This document shows, piece after piece, positions 40,456 through 49,697 of a stretch of DNA of 64,000 nucleotides (the first letter of the stretch is position 1; each line of letters starts with the position of its first letter). The notes beneath the pieces are model-generated. The model worked only from the letters and a program-made list of their open reading frames with translations, searched no databases and was not told the DNA's origin. A program made the position numbers and the translations under genes. The stretch is from CAYQXJ01 sp964421565 (GTDB lineage: Bacteria > Planctomycetota > Brocadiia > SM23-32). The stretch covers positions 1 through 64,000 of the forward strand of contig CAYQXJ010000013.1 of the NCBI GenBank assembly GCA_964421565.1, written 5' to 3'.

Positions 40456-42048
40456 ATGAATCTGCAACGGCCGAATGCCGACGAGGCAACACAAACCAGG
40501 AACCGCAGTTGGAGCGTGACTCCGTCGTCAGGGGTCTGCTCGCGGTGCGTCGACGGGTGTCGAGGCAACTGCGAGACGTTTAAGGCGTCCTTCCGTGGTC
40601 GCGAGCTTCTGTACCCGGGTCCGTTTGGCGAGATGACGGCCGGGGCGGTGAAGGACTATCCGGTTGACTACTCGCACCTGAATATCTGCGGATACGCCCT
40701 CGGCGCCAAGGGCCTGCCGGAGGGAGTGGAGCCGAACCCCGACAACACGTTGTTCACGCGGGTCAGCACAGAGACCACGTACGGCACCGAGAACCCTGTC
40801 ACGATGAGGGTGCCGGTCTTCACCGGCGCGTTGGGCTCAACGGAGATTGCTCGGAAGAACTGGGAGCACTTCGCCGCCGGCGCAGCGCTGGCAGGCATAA
40901 CGCTCGTGTGCGGCGAGAACGTTATCGGCGTTGATCCCGAACTCGAACTCGGAAGCGACGGCAAGGTGAAGAACAGCCCCGAAATGCGTCGGCGCGTCGA
41001 GACCTATAAGCGCTGGCATCAGGGCTATGGGGACCTGATCGTTCAGATGAACGTTGAGGACACACGGTTCGGCGCCGCCGAGTACGCCGTCAACGAGCTC
41101 GGCGTCGAGACCATAGAGCTGAAATGGGGCCAGGGAGCCAAGTGTATCGGTGGCGAAATCCAGGTGGACACGCTCGAGCGTGCGCAGCAGTTGAAGGACC
41201 GCGGCTACCTGGTTACGCCAGATCCGAATGACCCGGCGGAGATCCACGCCTTCAACGACGGCGCGCTGAAACACTTCGAGCGTCACAGCCGGCTCGGCTT
41301 CATCGACGAGGAGGGCTTCAAAGCGGGGGTAGAGCGCCTGCGCAGCCTCGGCACAAAGCGCGTTACGCTTAAGACGGGTGCCTACCCCATGCGCGAACTC
41401 GCGATGGCGCTGAAGTGGGCCTCCGACTGCAAGGTCGACCTTGTGACAATCGATGGCGCCCCCGGCGGCACGGGCATGAGCCCCTGGAGGATGATGAATG
41501 AATGGGGTGTGCCGACCTTCTACCTGCAGTGCATGACCTATGAGCTGTGTCAGATGCTCGCCGAACAGGGCGCCTACGTGCCGGACATCGCCCTTGCCGG
41601 TGGCTTGAGCACGGAAGACCATATCTTCAAGGTGCTTGCCATGGGCGCGCCGTGGGCCAAGGCCGTCTGTATGGGGCGTGCCATCATGATTCCGGGCATG
41701 GTGGGCAAGAATATCGGCCAATGGCTTGAGGCCGGCGATCTGCCGAAGACGGTCAGCCAGTTCGGCACGACGAAGGAGGAGATATTCGTCCATTACGATG
41801 AACTGGTGGAGAAACTGGGCAGCGACACGGCGGCCGAGATCCCGCTCGGCGGCGTGGCACTTTATAGCTTCGCGGAGAAGCTGCGCATCGGCCTGCAACA
41901 GATAATGGCCGGCAGCCGCAACTACACGGTGGACAGCATCTCGCGCGGTGACCTGATGGCGCTCACGCAGCAAGCGGCCGAGATCAGCGGCATCCCCTAC
42001 GTGATGGACGCTTACCGAGACGAAGCACTGCGGATCATCAAGGGTTGA
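40456..42048 (+). CDS. FMN-binding glutamate synthase-domain protein
   Basis: 530 residues from ATG 40456 (SD GGAGG). Most of the protein is the TIM-barrel synthase domain of glutamate synthase: MNVEDTRFG, ELKWGQGAKCIGGE, VTLKTGAYPMRELAMALKWA, TIDGAPGGTGMSPWRMMNEWG and DIALAGGLSTEDHIFKVLAMGA (FMN/phosphate-binding). An N-terminal Cys cluster (C28, C31, C35, C39; CSRCVDGCRGNC) could bind Fe-S. It lacks the amidotransferase domain and the GltD subunit, as in stand-alone archaeal-type synthases. It probably makes glutamate from 2-oxoglutarate using glutamine or ammonia with an unknown electron donor. A sigma-54 promoter upstream and glnA downstream support a nitrogen-assimilation role. Confidence 0.85.
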   Translation: MNLQRPNADEATQTRNRSWSVTPSSGVCSRCVDGCRGNCETFKASFRGRELLYPGPFGEMTAGAVKDYPVDYSHLNICGYALGAKGLPEGVEPNPDNTLFTRVSTETTYGTENPVTMRVPVFTGALGSTEIARKNWEHFAAGAALAGITLVCGENVIGVDPELELGSDGKVKNSPEMRRRVETYKRWHQGYGDLIVQMNVEDTRFGAAEYAVNELGVETIELKWGQGAKCIGGEIQVDTLERAQQLKDRGYLVTPDPNDPAEIHAFNDGALKHFERHSRLGFIDEEGFKAGVERLRSLGTKRVTLKTGAYPMRELAMALKWASDCKVDLVTIDGAPGGTGMSPWRMMNEWGVPTFYLQCMTYELCQMLAEQGAYVPDIALAGGLSTEDHIFKVLAMGAPWAKAVCMGRAIMIPGMVGKNIGQWLEAGDLPKTVSQFGTTKEEIFVHYDELVEKLGSDTAAEIPLGGVALYSFAEKLRIGLQQIMAGSRNYTVDSISRGDLMALTQQAAEISGIPYVMDAYRDEALRIIKG

Positions 42049-42054
42049 GGTCGC

Positions 42055-42083
42055 TTGCCGCTTCGGCCACTGCGTGCTACAAT
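42055..42083 (+). promoter_or_regulatory. Sigma-70 promoter of glnA
   Basis: TTGCCG at 42055-42060, a 17-nt spacer and TACAAT at 42078-42083 with extended -10 TGC (42075-42077). Start near 42090 gives a ~225-nt leader. Confidence 0.6.
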
Positions 42084-42098
42084 ACCGCGCGCTTCAGG

Positions 42099-42127
42099 GC
42101 AGCCCCGCCGGCAAAGGGCGGGGCTGC
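42099..42127 (+). promoter_or_regulatory. glnA leader hairpin 1
   Basis: GCAGCCCCGCC (42099-42109) and GGCGGGGCTGC (42117-42127) form a perfect 11-bp GC-rich stem with a 7-nt loop. It lies ~10 nt after the predicted start and is not followed by a U-tract. Confidence 0.55.
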
Positions 42128-42225
42128 TGCGCTGACCTTCGAGGGTGCGTCAATCGAAATGCCGGCCGCGCGCCCGTCGCAGCACAGCGGCGGGGTCGGG
42201 TCCGGGCGGTAACAGGTACGTGAGT

Positions 42226-42270
42226 GCAGCGTGACGGCGACGCCCCCTGGGGATGTGTCGCTCACGCTGC
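42226..42270 (+). promoter_or_regulatory. glnA leader hairpin 2
   Basis: GCAGCGTGA (42226-42234) pairs with TCACGCTGC (42262-42270). After a 2-nt bulge, GCGAC (42237-42241) pairs with GTCGC (42257-42261). A 14-bp stem ends 43 nt before the glnA start. It may be a terminator-less attenuator or translational control element. Confidence 0.5.
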
Positions 42271-42313
42271 TTGTCCAGCACCACCTTCCTCATCCGAAGG
42301 GGCTCGCACAGGG

Positions 42314-43651
42314 ATGAGCACCGAAATGGACAAGGAATTCGTCCTGCGCAAGGTCCGCGACGAGAACGTAAAGTTCGTCAGTCTTTGGTTTACGGACGTT
42401 CTGGGTTCTCTGAAGAGCTTCGCGATCGCCGTGGACGAGCTGGAGACCGCGCTGGACGAGGGCATGGGCTTCGACGGCTCATCCATCGAAGGGTATGCGC
42501 GCATCGAGGAGAGCGACGTTATAGCCCGCCCCGATCCCTCAACCTTCACCATTCTGCCATGGTACGGCACGGCTGACAGTCCCGTTGCGCGGATGTTCTG
42601 CGACGTGCTGGAGCCGGACGGTTCCCCGTACGACGGCGACCCGCGCGGGGCGCTCAAGCGCAACCTAGCCCAGGCGACCGAGATGGGCTTCACGTTCTAT
42701 GTGGGGCCTGAGCTGGAGTACTTCTACTTCAAGGACGATCAACCGGCAACACAGACCCTCGACAGCGGAGGCTACTTCGACCTGACGCCGCTGGACGTTG
42801 CCAGTGACCTGCGCCGAGACACGGTGCTCGCCCTGGAGCGCATGGGCATCCACGCGGAGTACAGCCACCACGAGGTTGCCCCGAGCCAGCACGAGATTGA
42901 CCTGCGGTACATGGATGCGCTTTCGATGGCCGACGCCGCCATGACCTATCGGCTCACCGTGAAGGAAGTCGCCATACAGCACGGCGTCTACGCCACGTTC
43001 ATGCCCAAGCCGCTGGAAGGCGAAAACGGCAGCGGCATGCACGTGCATCAGTCGCTGTTTCGCGGTGAAGAGAATGCCTTCTTCGATCCCGACGGGCGTT
43101 ACCATCTTTCGCAGACCGGACAGTCATACATAGCCGGCCTGCTGCGGCACGCCCGTGAGATGTGCTGCGTGGTCGCCCAGTGGGTGAACAGCTACAAGCG
43201 TCTGGTTGCGGGCTACGAGGCGCCGGTCTACCTGACATGGGGCCAGCGCAACCGCTCGGCGCTTGTGCGAGTCCCCATGTACAAGCCGGGCAAGGCTCGG
43301 GCGACGCGAGCGGAATTCCGCTGCCCCGATCCCGCCTGCAACCCTTACCTCGCCTTCTCCGTGATGTTGGCGGCCGGACTGAAGGGAATCCGCGACGATT
43401 ACGAACTGGAAGAACCGGTGGAGAAGGATATCTTCCAGATGACCGCCGAGGAACGGGCCGAGCACGGCATACGCTCGCTGCCCGGGAATCTGGCGGAAGC
43501 CATCGCCGAGACGGAGCGCAGCGAACTGGTCCGTGGGGCACTCGGCGATCACATCTTCGAGAAGTTCGTCGCCAGCAAAATCATTGAATGGGACCGCTAC
43601 AGGACGCACGTCAGCCACTACGAGCTGGAGCGTTACCTGCCGATCCTGTGA
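42314..43651 (+). CDS. glnA: Glutamine synthetase, type I-alpha
   Basis: 445 residues from ATG 42314 (ATG 42326 is also possible). It catalyses ATP-dependent glutamate + ammonia to glutamine in a cytosolic dodecamer. Motifs: FTDVLGSLKS, FDGSSIEGYARIEESD, GPELEYFYF (metal ligands), EVAPSQHEIDL, GSGMHVHQSLF (ATP/ammonium site) and NRSALVRVP. The short C-terminus and the Arg of YARIEESD match the Bacillus-type GSI-alpha class, which is regulated by feedback rather than adenylylation. It has its own sigma-70 promoter and two leader hairpins. carA, guaA and carB follow on the same strand, all glutamine users. Confidence 0.96.
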   Translation: MSTEMDKEFVLRKVRDENVKFVSLWFTDVLGSLKSFAIAVDELETALDEGMGFDGSSIEGYARIEESDVIARPDPSTFTILPWYGTADSPVARMFCDVLEPDGSPYDGDPRGALKRNLAQATEMGFTFYVGPELEYFYFKDDQPATQTLDSGGYFDLTPLDVASDLRRDTVLALERMGIHAEYSHHEVAPSQHEIDLRYMDALSMADAAMTYRLTVKEVAIQHGVYATFMPKPLEGENGSGMHVHQSLFRGEENAFFDPDGRYHLSQTGQSYIAGLLRHAREMCCVVAQWVNSYKRLVAGYEAPVYLTWGQRNRSALVRVPMYKPGKARATRAEFRCPDPACNPYLAFSVMLAAGLKGIRDDYELEEPVEKDIFQMTAEERAEHGIRSLPGNLAEAIAETERSELVRGALGDHIFEKFVASKIIEWDRYRTHVSHYELERYLPIL

Positions 43652-43753
43652 CGAGAGCCGCCGTCCGCACACCGTATCTCTGCGCTCACACTACAGAAGC
43701 GGTGCAGAACAAACTTCAGGCATTGCTCACGCACATGACATAAGAGGAACGCG

Positions 43754-44869
43754 ATGAAAGGCGCAGTCGCCCTACAAGACGGACGCGTGTTCGAGGGGGA
43801 GTCCTTCGGTGCCGAAGGCAAGCACGCCGGGGAGGTCGTCTTCAACACGAGTATGACCGGCTACCAGGAGATCTTGACCGATCCGTCGTACAAGGGGCAG
43901 ATCGTGATCATGACCTATCCCCTGATCGGTAACTATGGGGTGAACGCTGAGGACGTGGAGTCGGAGGCGCCCCAGGTTGAGGGGTTCATCGTTCGGGAGT
44001 ACTGCCCGTTCCCGTCCAACAATGCCGCCCAGGGGACGCTCGGCGACTACCTCCGCGAGCATGGGGTCGTTGCTCTGAGCGAGATCGACACCCGGGCCCT
44101 CACCCGGCACATACGCACGCGGGGCGCCATGGAGGGGGTGATCGCGGCGGGGAACTACGATGTGCACGAGCTGGTGGCCGAGGCGAAGTCCGCCACGGAC
44201 CTGAACTTCCGCGACATGGTGGAGAGGGTCACCTGTTCTGAGAGCTACGTCTATGAGCCGAGCCCCGACGCACCGCCCGACGCGCCATTCATAGTCGCCA
44301 TCGACTACGGCATCAAGAAGAACATACTGCGCTGCCTGGCGCAGATGGGCTGCCGCATCCTGGTGATGCCAGCCGACACCACGGCGGAAGAGGTGCTGGC
44401 CCACGATCCGGACGGTGTGCTGCTCTCCAACGGGCCGGGCGACCCCCGCGGTGTCCCTTACGCTATCGAGACGGTCCGCAACCTTCTGGGCAAGAAACCG
44501 CTGTTCGGCATCTGCCTGGGGCACGAGTTTATGGGCCTCGCCCTCGGCGGCGAGATCAAGAAGCTGAAGTTCGGCCATCGGGGTTCCAACCACCCTATCA
44601 AAGACCTGAACACCGGTGAAATCGACATTACCTGTCAGAATCACGGCTACCACGTGGACCTGGATTCCCTCTCCTCGCGCGAGGAAGTAGAGGTAACCCA
44701 TATCAATCTGAATGATCACACGGCGGCAGGCATTCGGCACAAACGCATCCCCGCCGCGTCCGTTCAGTATCACCCCGAGGCATCGGCCGGACCCCATGAT
44801 GCGCGCCATCTGTTCCGCACGTTCATGCAGATGGTGGAGCAGGAACGGGAGAGAAAGCGTCATGCGTGA
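43754..44869 (+). CDS. carA: Carbamoyl-phosphate synthase small (glutaminase) subunit
   Basis: 371 residues. N-terminal CPSase_sm domain (VVFNTSMTGYQEILTDPSY). Class-I amidotransferase domain with nucleophile Cys in GICLGHE, NGPGDPRG, QNHGYHV and catalytic His/Glu in SVQYHPEASAGPHDA. It hydrolyses glutamine to supply ammonia to CarB. The residue after the GICLGH motif is Glu where almost all relatives have Gln (a glutamine contact). Its last 8 nt overlap the guaA start. CarB is encoded beyond guaA. Confidence 0.95.
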   Translation: MKGAVALQDGRVFEGESFGAEGKHAGEVVFNTSMTGYQEILTDPSYKGQIVIMTYPLIGNYGVNAEDVESEAPQVEGFIVREYCPFPSNNAAQGTLGDYLREHGVVALSEIDTRALTRHIRTRGAMEGVIAAGNYDVHELVAEAKSATDLNFRDMVERVTCSESYVYEPSPDAPPDAPFIVAIDYGIKKNILRCLAQMGCRILVMPADTTAEEVLAHDPDGVLLSNGPGDPRGVPYAIETVRNLLGKKPLFGICLGHEFMGLALGGEIKKLKFGHRGSNHPIKDLNTGEIDITCQNHGYHVDLDSLSSREEVEVTHINLNDHTAAGIRHKRIPAASVQYHPEASAGPHDARHLFRTFMQMVEQERERKRHA

Positions 44870-46400
44870 GATGGTGCTGATCCTTGACTTCGGCTCGCAG
44901 TACTGCCAGCTCATCGCGCGGCGCGTGCGCAGTCTCGGGGTCTACTGCGAGATCGTGCCCCACACAGTCTCATGGTACGAGATAGCCGGCCGCTCGCCGA
45001 AGGCGGTGATCCTCTCCGGCGGGCCCGCATCTGCGGCCGAAGAGGGCGCCCCTGACGTTGCGGACGAGCTACTCGGGTCCGACCTGCCCCTGCTGGGCAT
45101 CTGCTATGGCATGCAACTGATCGCCCACAGGTTGGGCGGTCGGGTGCGGCGAGCCACCAGCAGGGAGTATGGGCCGGCGACGATTGAGGTTGACGAACAC
45201 GCCGGCCCCTTCGAGGGTTTTGCCGACATGCTGGACGCCTGGATGAGTCACGGCGACCAGGTCGTGACCATGCCGGATGGCTTCCGCGTCTTAGCTCATA
45301 CACAGAGCTGCCCGGTGGCGGCAATGGGGCATCCTGAGCGCCGGATCTACGGGTTGCAGTTCCATCCCGAGGTCGTTCACACGCCCCGGGGGACCGAAAT
45401 CCTGCGCAGCTTCCTATTCGGCGTAGCGGGCTGTCGCGGCGGCTGGTCCATGCGCGGGTTCATCGACGATGCCACTCGAAGCATCCGCTCTCAGGTGGGC
45501 GAGGGGCGCGTGCTCTGCGCGCTATCCGGCGGCGTCGATTCGACCGTCGTCGCCGCGCTGCTGAACCGTGCGATCGGCGAGCAGGTGGGCTGCGTGTTCG
45601 TCGACAACGGCCTGCTGCGTAAGGGCGAGGCGGACGAAGTGCGCCACTTCTTCACTGAGGAGTATCGGGTGAACTTCCACTTCGTCGATGCGTCGCAGCG
45701 CTTCCTGGACGGTTTGGCCGGGGTGGTTGACCCCGAACGAAAGCGAAAGGCCATCGGCCGCCTGTTCATAGATGTGTTCACCGAGGCCGCCAGCGAACTC
45801 GGAGAGTTTGGCTTCCTGGCACAGGGAACGCTGTACCCGGACGTGATCGAGAGTGTCTCTGCCCACGGCGGACCCTCGGCCACTATCAAGAGCCATCACA
45901 ACGTCGGAGGGTTGCCGGATGATTTGAACTTCGAGCTCGTGGAGCCCCTCCGAGAACTTTTCAAAGACGAGGTGCGCGTTCTCGGACATGAGCTCGGGCT
46001 GCCCGATAGGGTGGTCAAGCGTCAGCCTTTCCCCGGACCAGGGCTGGCGGTGCGTGTGATCGGCGAAGTAACGGGGGAGCGGTTGAACATCCTGCGAGAG
46101 GCCGACCTGCGCGTACAGCAAGAGTTGGCGCGCTACGAGGATGACGATCAGATCGCCATGTCCTTCGCCGTTCTACTGCCCGTGCGCAGCGTGGGTGTGA
46201 TGGGCGACGAGCGCACTTACGCAAACGTGATCGCCCTGCGCATCATCAGCACCCAGGACTATATGACGTGCGACTGGGTTCGTGTGCCGCACCACGTGCT
46301 TGCCCGCCTGTCCAGTCGCATCATCAACGAGGTGGACGGCGTCAACCGGGTGGTCTTCGACATCAGCCCGAAGCCACCCAGCACCATCGAGTGGGAGTAG
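44862..46400 (+). CDS. guaA: GMP synthase (glutamine-hydrolysing)
   Basis: 512 residues from ATG 44862 (SD GGGAGAG), overlapping carA by 8 nt. The amidotransferase domain has ILDFGSQYCQLIARRVR, GICYGMQLIAH (nucleophile Cys) and QFHPEVVHTPRG. The PP-loop ATPase domain has ALSGGVDSTVVAALL. The C-terminal dimerisation domain has QPFPGPGLAVRVIGEV and ends in PPSTIEWE, the usual GuaA terminus. It converts XMP to GMP with glutamine nitrogen. Its position between carA and carB couples purine and pyrimidine/arginine synthesis in one glutamine-consuming operon. Confidence 0.97.
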   Translation: MREMVLILDFGSQYCQLIARRVRSLGVYCEIVPHTVSWYEIAGRSPKAVILSGGPASAAEEGAPDVADELLGSDLPLLGICYGMQLIAHRLGGRVRRATSREYGPATIEVDEHAGPFEGFADMLDAWMSHGDQVVTMPDGFRVLAHTQSCPVAAMGHPERRIYGLQFHPEVVHTPRGTEILRSFLFGVAGCRGGWSMRGFIDDATRSIRSQVGEGRVLCALSGGVDSTVVAALLNRAIGEQVGCVFVDNGLLRKGEADEVRHFFTEEYRVNFHFVDASQRFLDGLAGVVDPERKRKAIGRLFIDVFTEAASELGEFGFLAQGTLYPDVIESVSAHGGPSATIKSHHNVGGLPDDLNFELVEPLRELFKDEVRVLGHELGLPDRVVKRQPFPGPGLAVRVIGEVTGERLNILREADLRVQQELARYEDDDQIAMSFAVLLPVRSVGVMGDERTYANVIALRIISTQDYMTCDWVRVPHHVLARLSSRIINEVDGVNRVVFDISPKPPSTIEWE

Positions 46401-46452
46401 GTACTTTCGCAGCGGCCGGCTGGAGCCGGCCCGTCTGAAACACCAGGGATCG

Positions 46453-49400
46453 ATGCCAAAACGAACCGATCTACACAAGATACTCGTCATAGGCTCCGGC
46501 CCGATCGTAATCGGGCAGGCGTGTGAGTTCGACTACTCCGGCACGCAGGCCTGCAAAGCGATTCGCGAGGAGGGCTACCAGATAGTCCTGCTCAACTCGA
46601 ACCCCGCCACCATCATGACCGACCCTGTGATGGCGGACCAGACCTACGTCGAACCGATCACGGTGGAGACGCTGGAGAAGATCATCGAACGGGAGCGGCC
46701 CGACGCATTGCTGCCCACGCTGGGAGGGCAGACCGCCCTGAACGTGGCCGTGCAGGCCGCGGATGCGGGCGTCCTCAACAGACACGGTGTTGAGATCATC
46801 GGGGCGAACTACGATGCCATCCAGTGTGCGGAGGACAGGGAGATCTTCCGCGCTGCGCTCCAGGAGATCGGAGTGGACATGCCCCGCAGCGAGGCCGTCC
46901 ATTCCCTGGAGCAGGCGCAGCGCGTCGCCGGCGAGATCGGCTTCCCGGTGGTTATACGGCCCAGTTTCACCCTCGGGGGCACGGGCGGCGCAATCGCATA
47001 CAACGCCGAGGAGTTCGTAGACCAGGTGGCCTACGGCCTCGAGTCGAGCATGGTGAACGAGGTCCTCATCGAGGAAGCCATCATCGGGTGGAAGGAATAC
47101 GAGCTGGAGGTGATGCGAGACCGCAAGGACAACGTGGTGATCATCTGCTCCATCGAGAACGTGGACCCGATGGGCGTCCACACGGGCGATTCCATAACTG
47201 TGGCCCCCTCCCAAACCTTGAGCGACAAGCAGTACCAGGCAATGCGCGATGCGGCGATTCTCATCATACGGCGCGTCGGGGTGGAGACAGGAGGTTCGAA
47301 TATACAGTTCGCCGTCAACCCCGCCACGGGCCGCATGGTTGCCATTGAGATGAACCCGCGGGTGTCCCGCTCCTCCGCCCTTGCCAGCAAGGCTACGGGC
47401 TTTCCCATCGCCAAAATGGCCGCCAAGCTCGCGGTCGGCTACACGCTGGACGAGATACCGAACGACATAACGCGCGAGACCCCCGCGTCGTTTGAGCCAA
47501 CCATCGACTACTGCGTGGTGAAGATCCCGCGCTTCACATTCGAGAAGTTCCCCGGTGTCGATGACACCCTGACCGTCTCGATGAAATCCGTCGGGGAGAC
47601 GATGGCAATCGGGCGCACCTTCAAGGAGGCGCTTCAGAAAGGCCTCAGGGGCCTCGAGATAGGCCTGACGGGGTTCGACCGCATCGGCGAACGGGGAGTC
47701 GATCCTGAACAGCTACGCCCCATGCTCACGCGTCCTAACCCCCAGCGCCTTTTCTACATCAAGCACGCGCTGAAGTCCGGCGCCCCGGTGGAGGAAGTCT
47801 CTGAGCTGACGGGCATCGACCCATGGTTCATTCATAACATGCGCCAGATTGTGGAGATGGAAGGGCGAATTGTGTCAGAAGGCCGTAGTGGTCCTCTGCC
47901 ATCGCAGTTGCTGTGGCGAGCCAAGAGGATGGGCTTCTCCGACGCGCAGATCGCGGAGCTGACGGCAAGCGACGAGCATGCGATCCGCCAGCAACGTATC
48001 GGGGCCGGCATTGAGGCCGTGTACAAACTGGTGGATACATGCGCCGCCGAGTTCGAGGCGTACACGCCTTACTTCTACTCGACCTACGAGCAGGAAGATG
48101 AAAGCCGCCCCGGCCAGAAGCCGAGCGTGATGATCATCGGCGGAGGCCCTAACCGCATCGGCCAGGGGCTCGAGTTCGATTACTGCTGCGTGCACGCCGC
48201 CCTGGCCCTGCGCAAGATGGGTTACGACACCATCATGGTGAACTCAAACCCCGAAACTGTCTCCACCGATTACGACATAGCCAACCGTCTCTACTTCGAG
48301 CCGCTTACCCTGGAGGACCTGCTCAGCATCATCCGGCGGGAGAATCCCGAGGGCATCATCGTGCAACTGGGCGGCCAGACCCCCCTCAACCTCGCCGTGC
48401 CGCTGGAGGAGGCAGGGGTCCGCATCTTCGGCACGCCGCCTTCGGCCATCCACCGTGCCGAGGACCGCAAGCTCTGCCGTGAACTCATCGAGAAGCTCAA
48501 CCTGCAACAGGCCCCGAGCGATACGGCGCTCTCCTACGCCGAGGCCCTCACCATCGCCGGTCGCATCGGCTACCCGGTGCTCGTTCGGCCATCCTACGTT
48601 TTGGGCGGTCGAGCCATGGTGATTGCCTGGGAAGAGGATGACCTGGAGGACGTTGTCGGCGAGGCGATGCGGGCCGCACCGGGTCGCCCGATACTGATCG
48701 ACAAGTTCCTCGAAGACGCGATCGAGGTGGACGTAGACGCAGTGTGCGACGGCACGGATGTGGTGATAGCGGGCGTAATGGAGCACATCGAAGAGGCTGG
48801 CGTCCACTCCGGCGACAGCGCGATGGTTCTGCCCCCTTACTCGCTGGCGGCATCCGTGCTCGGAACGATACGAGAGCAGACACGGCGCATTGCGTTGGAA
48901 CTCGGTGTCGTCGGCCTGATGAACATACAGTACGCGGTCCAGGACGGGACGGTCTACGTTCTGGAGATCAACCCGCGCGCTTCCCGCACTGTGCCCTTCG
49001 TTTCGAAGGCAACAGGCATACCTTTCGCGACGATCGCCTCCCAGGTGATGGTGGGCAAGAAGCTGCAAGAACTGGGAGTGAGAGAGGATCCGCACCCGGA
49101 GCACTACGCGGTCAAGGAGTCCGTCATGCCGTTCTCACGGTTCCCGGGAGTGGACCCGTTGCTGAGCCCCGAGATGCGATCCACGGGCGAGGTCATGGGG
49201 CTGGATAGGACGGTGCCTCTGGCCTTTGCCAAGTCGCAGATCGAGGCGGGCCAACCCCTGCCACAGCGGGGCAACGTGTTCATCAGCGTAAAGGATGGCG
49301 ACAAGGACCGGATCGTGCCCATTGTCAGAGCCCTGTCGGAGCTTGGCTTTGGCATACTGGCGACTGCCGGCACGGCTGAGCGCCTTGAGAAGGCGGGCAT

Positions 49401-49695
49401 CGCGGCGACGGTGGTGCCTAAGCTCGCCGAAGCGAAGCGCCCCAACATCCTGGACTACATGAAGAACCGCGAAGTGTCCCTGCTCATCAACACCCCCAGC
49501 GGCCCGGTGCCCCGGCACGACGAAGTCTCGATCCGGGCCACAAGCGTGAAACTGCGCGTGCCCCTCATAACGACCATTGCCGCCGCGTCGGCCGCGGCGC
49601 AAGGTATCGAGGCGTTGCGCACCAGGGAGTTCGAGGTCTACAGCCTGCAAAGCCTGCACGGGCTCGAGCCGGGCGAGATACCCACCATCGCGTAG
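46453..49695 (+). CDS. carB: Carbamoyl-phosphate synthase large subunit
   Basis: 1,080 residues from ATG 46453, the usual length. Two homologous ATP-grasp halves: the first with KILVIGSGPIVIGQACEFDYSG, RPSFTLGGTGGAIAYN and EMNPRVSRSSALASKATGFP; the second with VMIIGGGPNRIGQGLEFDYC, RPSYVLGGRAMVI and EINPRASRTVPFVSKATG. The C-terminal MGS-like allosteric domain (~935-1080) has KRPNILDYMKNREVSLLINTP cut by normal family sequence. It makes carbamoyl phosphate for pyrimidines and arginine. It is 52 nt after guaA in an apparent carA-guaA-carB operon. Confidence 0.97.
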   Translation: MPKRTDLHKILVIGSGPIVIGQACEFDYSGTQACKAIREEGYQIVLLNSNPATIMTDPVMADQTYVEPITVETLEKIIERERPDALLPTLGGQTALNVAVQAADAGVLNRHGVEIIGANYDAIQCAEDREIFRAALQEIGVDMPRSEAVHSLEQAQRVAGEIGFPVVIRPSFTLGGTGGAIAYNAEEFVDQVAYGLESSMVNEVLIEEAIIGWKEYELEVMRDRKDNVVIICSIENVDPMGVHTGDSITVAPSQTLSDKQYQAMRDAAILIIRRVGVETGGSNIQFAVNPATGRMVAIEMNPRVSRSSALASKATGFPIAKMAAKLAVGYTLDEIPNDITRETPASFEPTIDYCVVKIPRFTFEKFPGVDDTLTVSMKSVGETMAIGRTFKEALQKGLRGLEIGLTGFDRIGERGVDPEQLRPMLTRPNPQRLFYIKHALKSGAPVEEVSELTGIDPWFIHNMRQIVEMEGRIVSEGRSGPLPSQLLWRAKRMGFSDAQIAELTASDEHAIRQQRIGAGIEAVYKLVDTCAAEFEAYTPYFYSTYEQEDESRPGQKPSVMIIGGGPNRIGQGLEFDYCCVHAALALRKMGYDTIMVNSNPETVSTDYDIANRLYFEPLTLEDLLSIIRRENPEGIIVQLGGQTPLNLAVPLEEAGVRIFGTPPSAIHRAEDRKLCRELIEKLNLQQAPSDTALSYAEALTIAGRIGYPVLVRPSYVLGGRAMVIAWEEDDLEDVVGEAMRAAPGRPILIDKFLEDAIEVDVDAVCDGTDVVIAGVMEHIEEAGVHSGDSAMVLPPYSLAASVLGTIREQTRRIALELGVVGLMNIQYAVQDGTVYVLEINPRASRTVPFVSKATGIPFATIASQVMVGKKLQELGVREDPHPEHYAVKESVMPFSRFPGVDPLLSPEMRSTGEVMGLDRTVPLAFAKSQIEAGQPLPQRGNVFISVKDGDKDRIVPIVRALSELGFGILATAGTAERLEKAGIAATVVPKLAEAKRPNILDYMKNREVSLLINTPSGPVPRHDEVSIRATSVKLRVPLITTIAAASAAAQGIEALRTREFEVYSLQSLHGLEPGEIPTIA

Positions 49696-49697
49696 CT

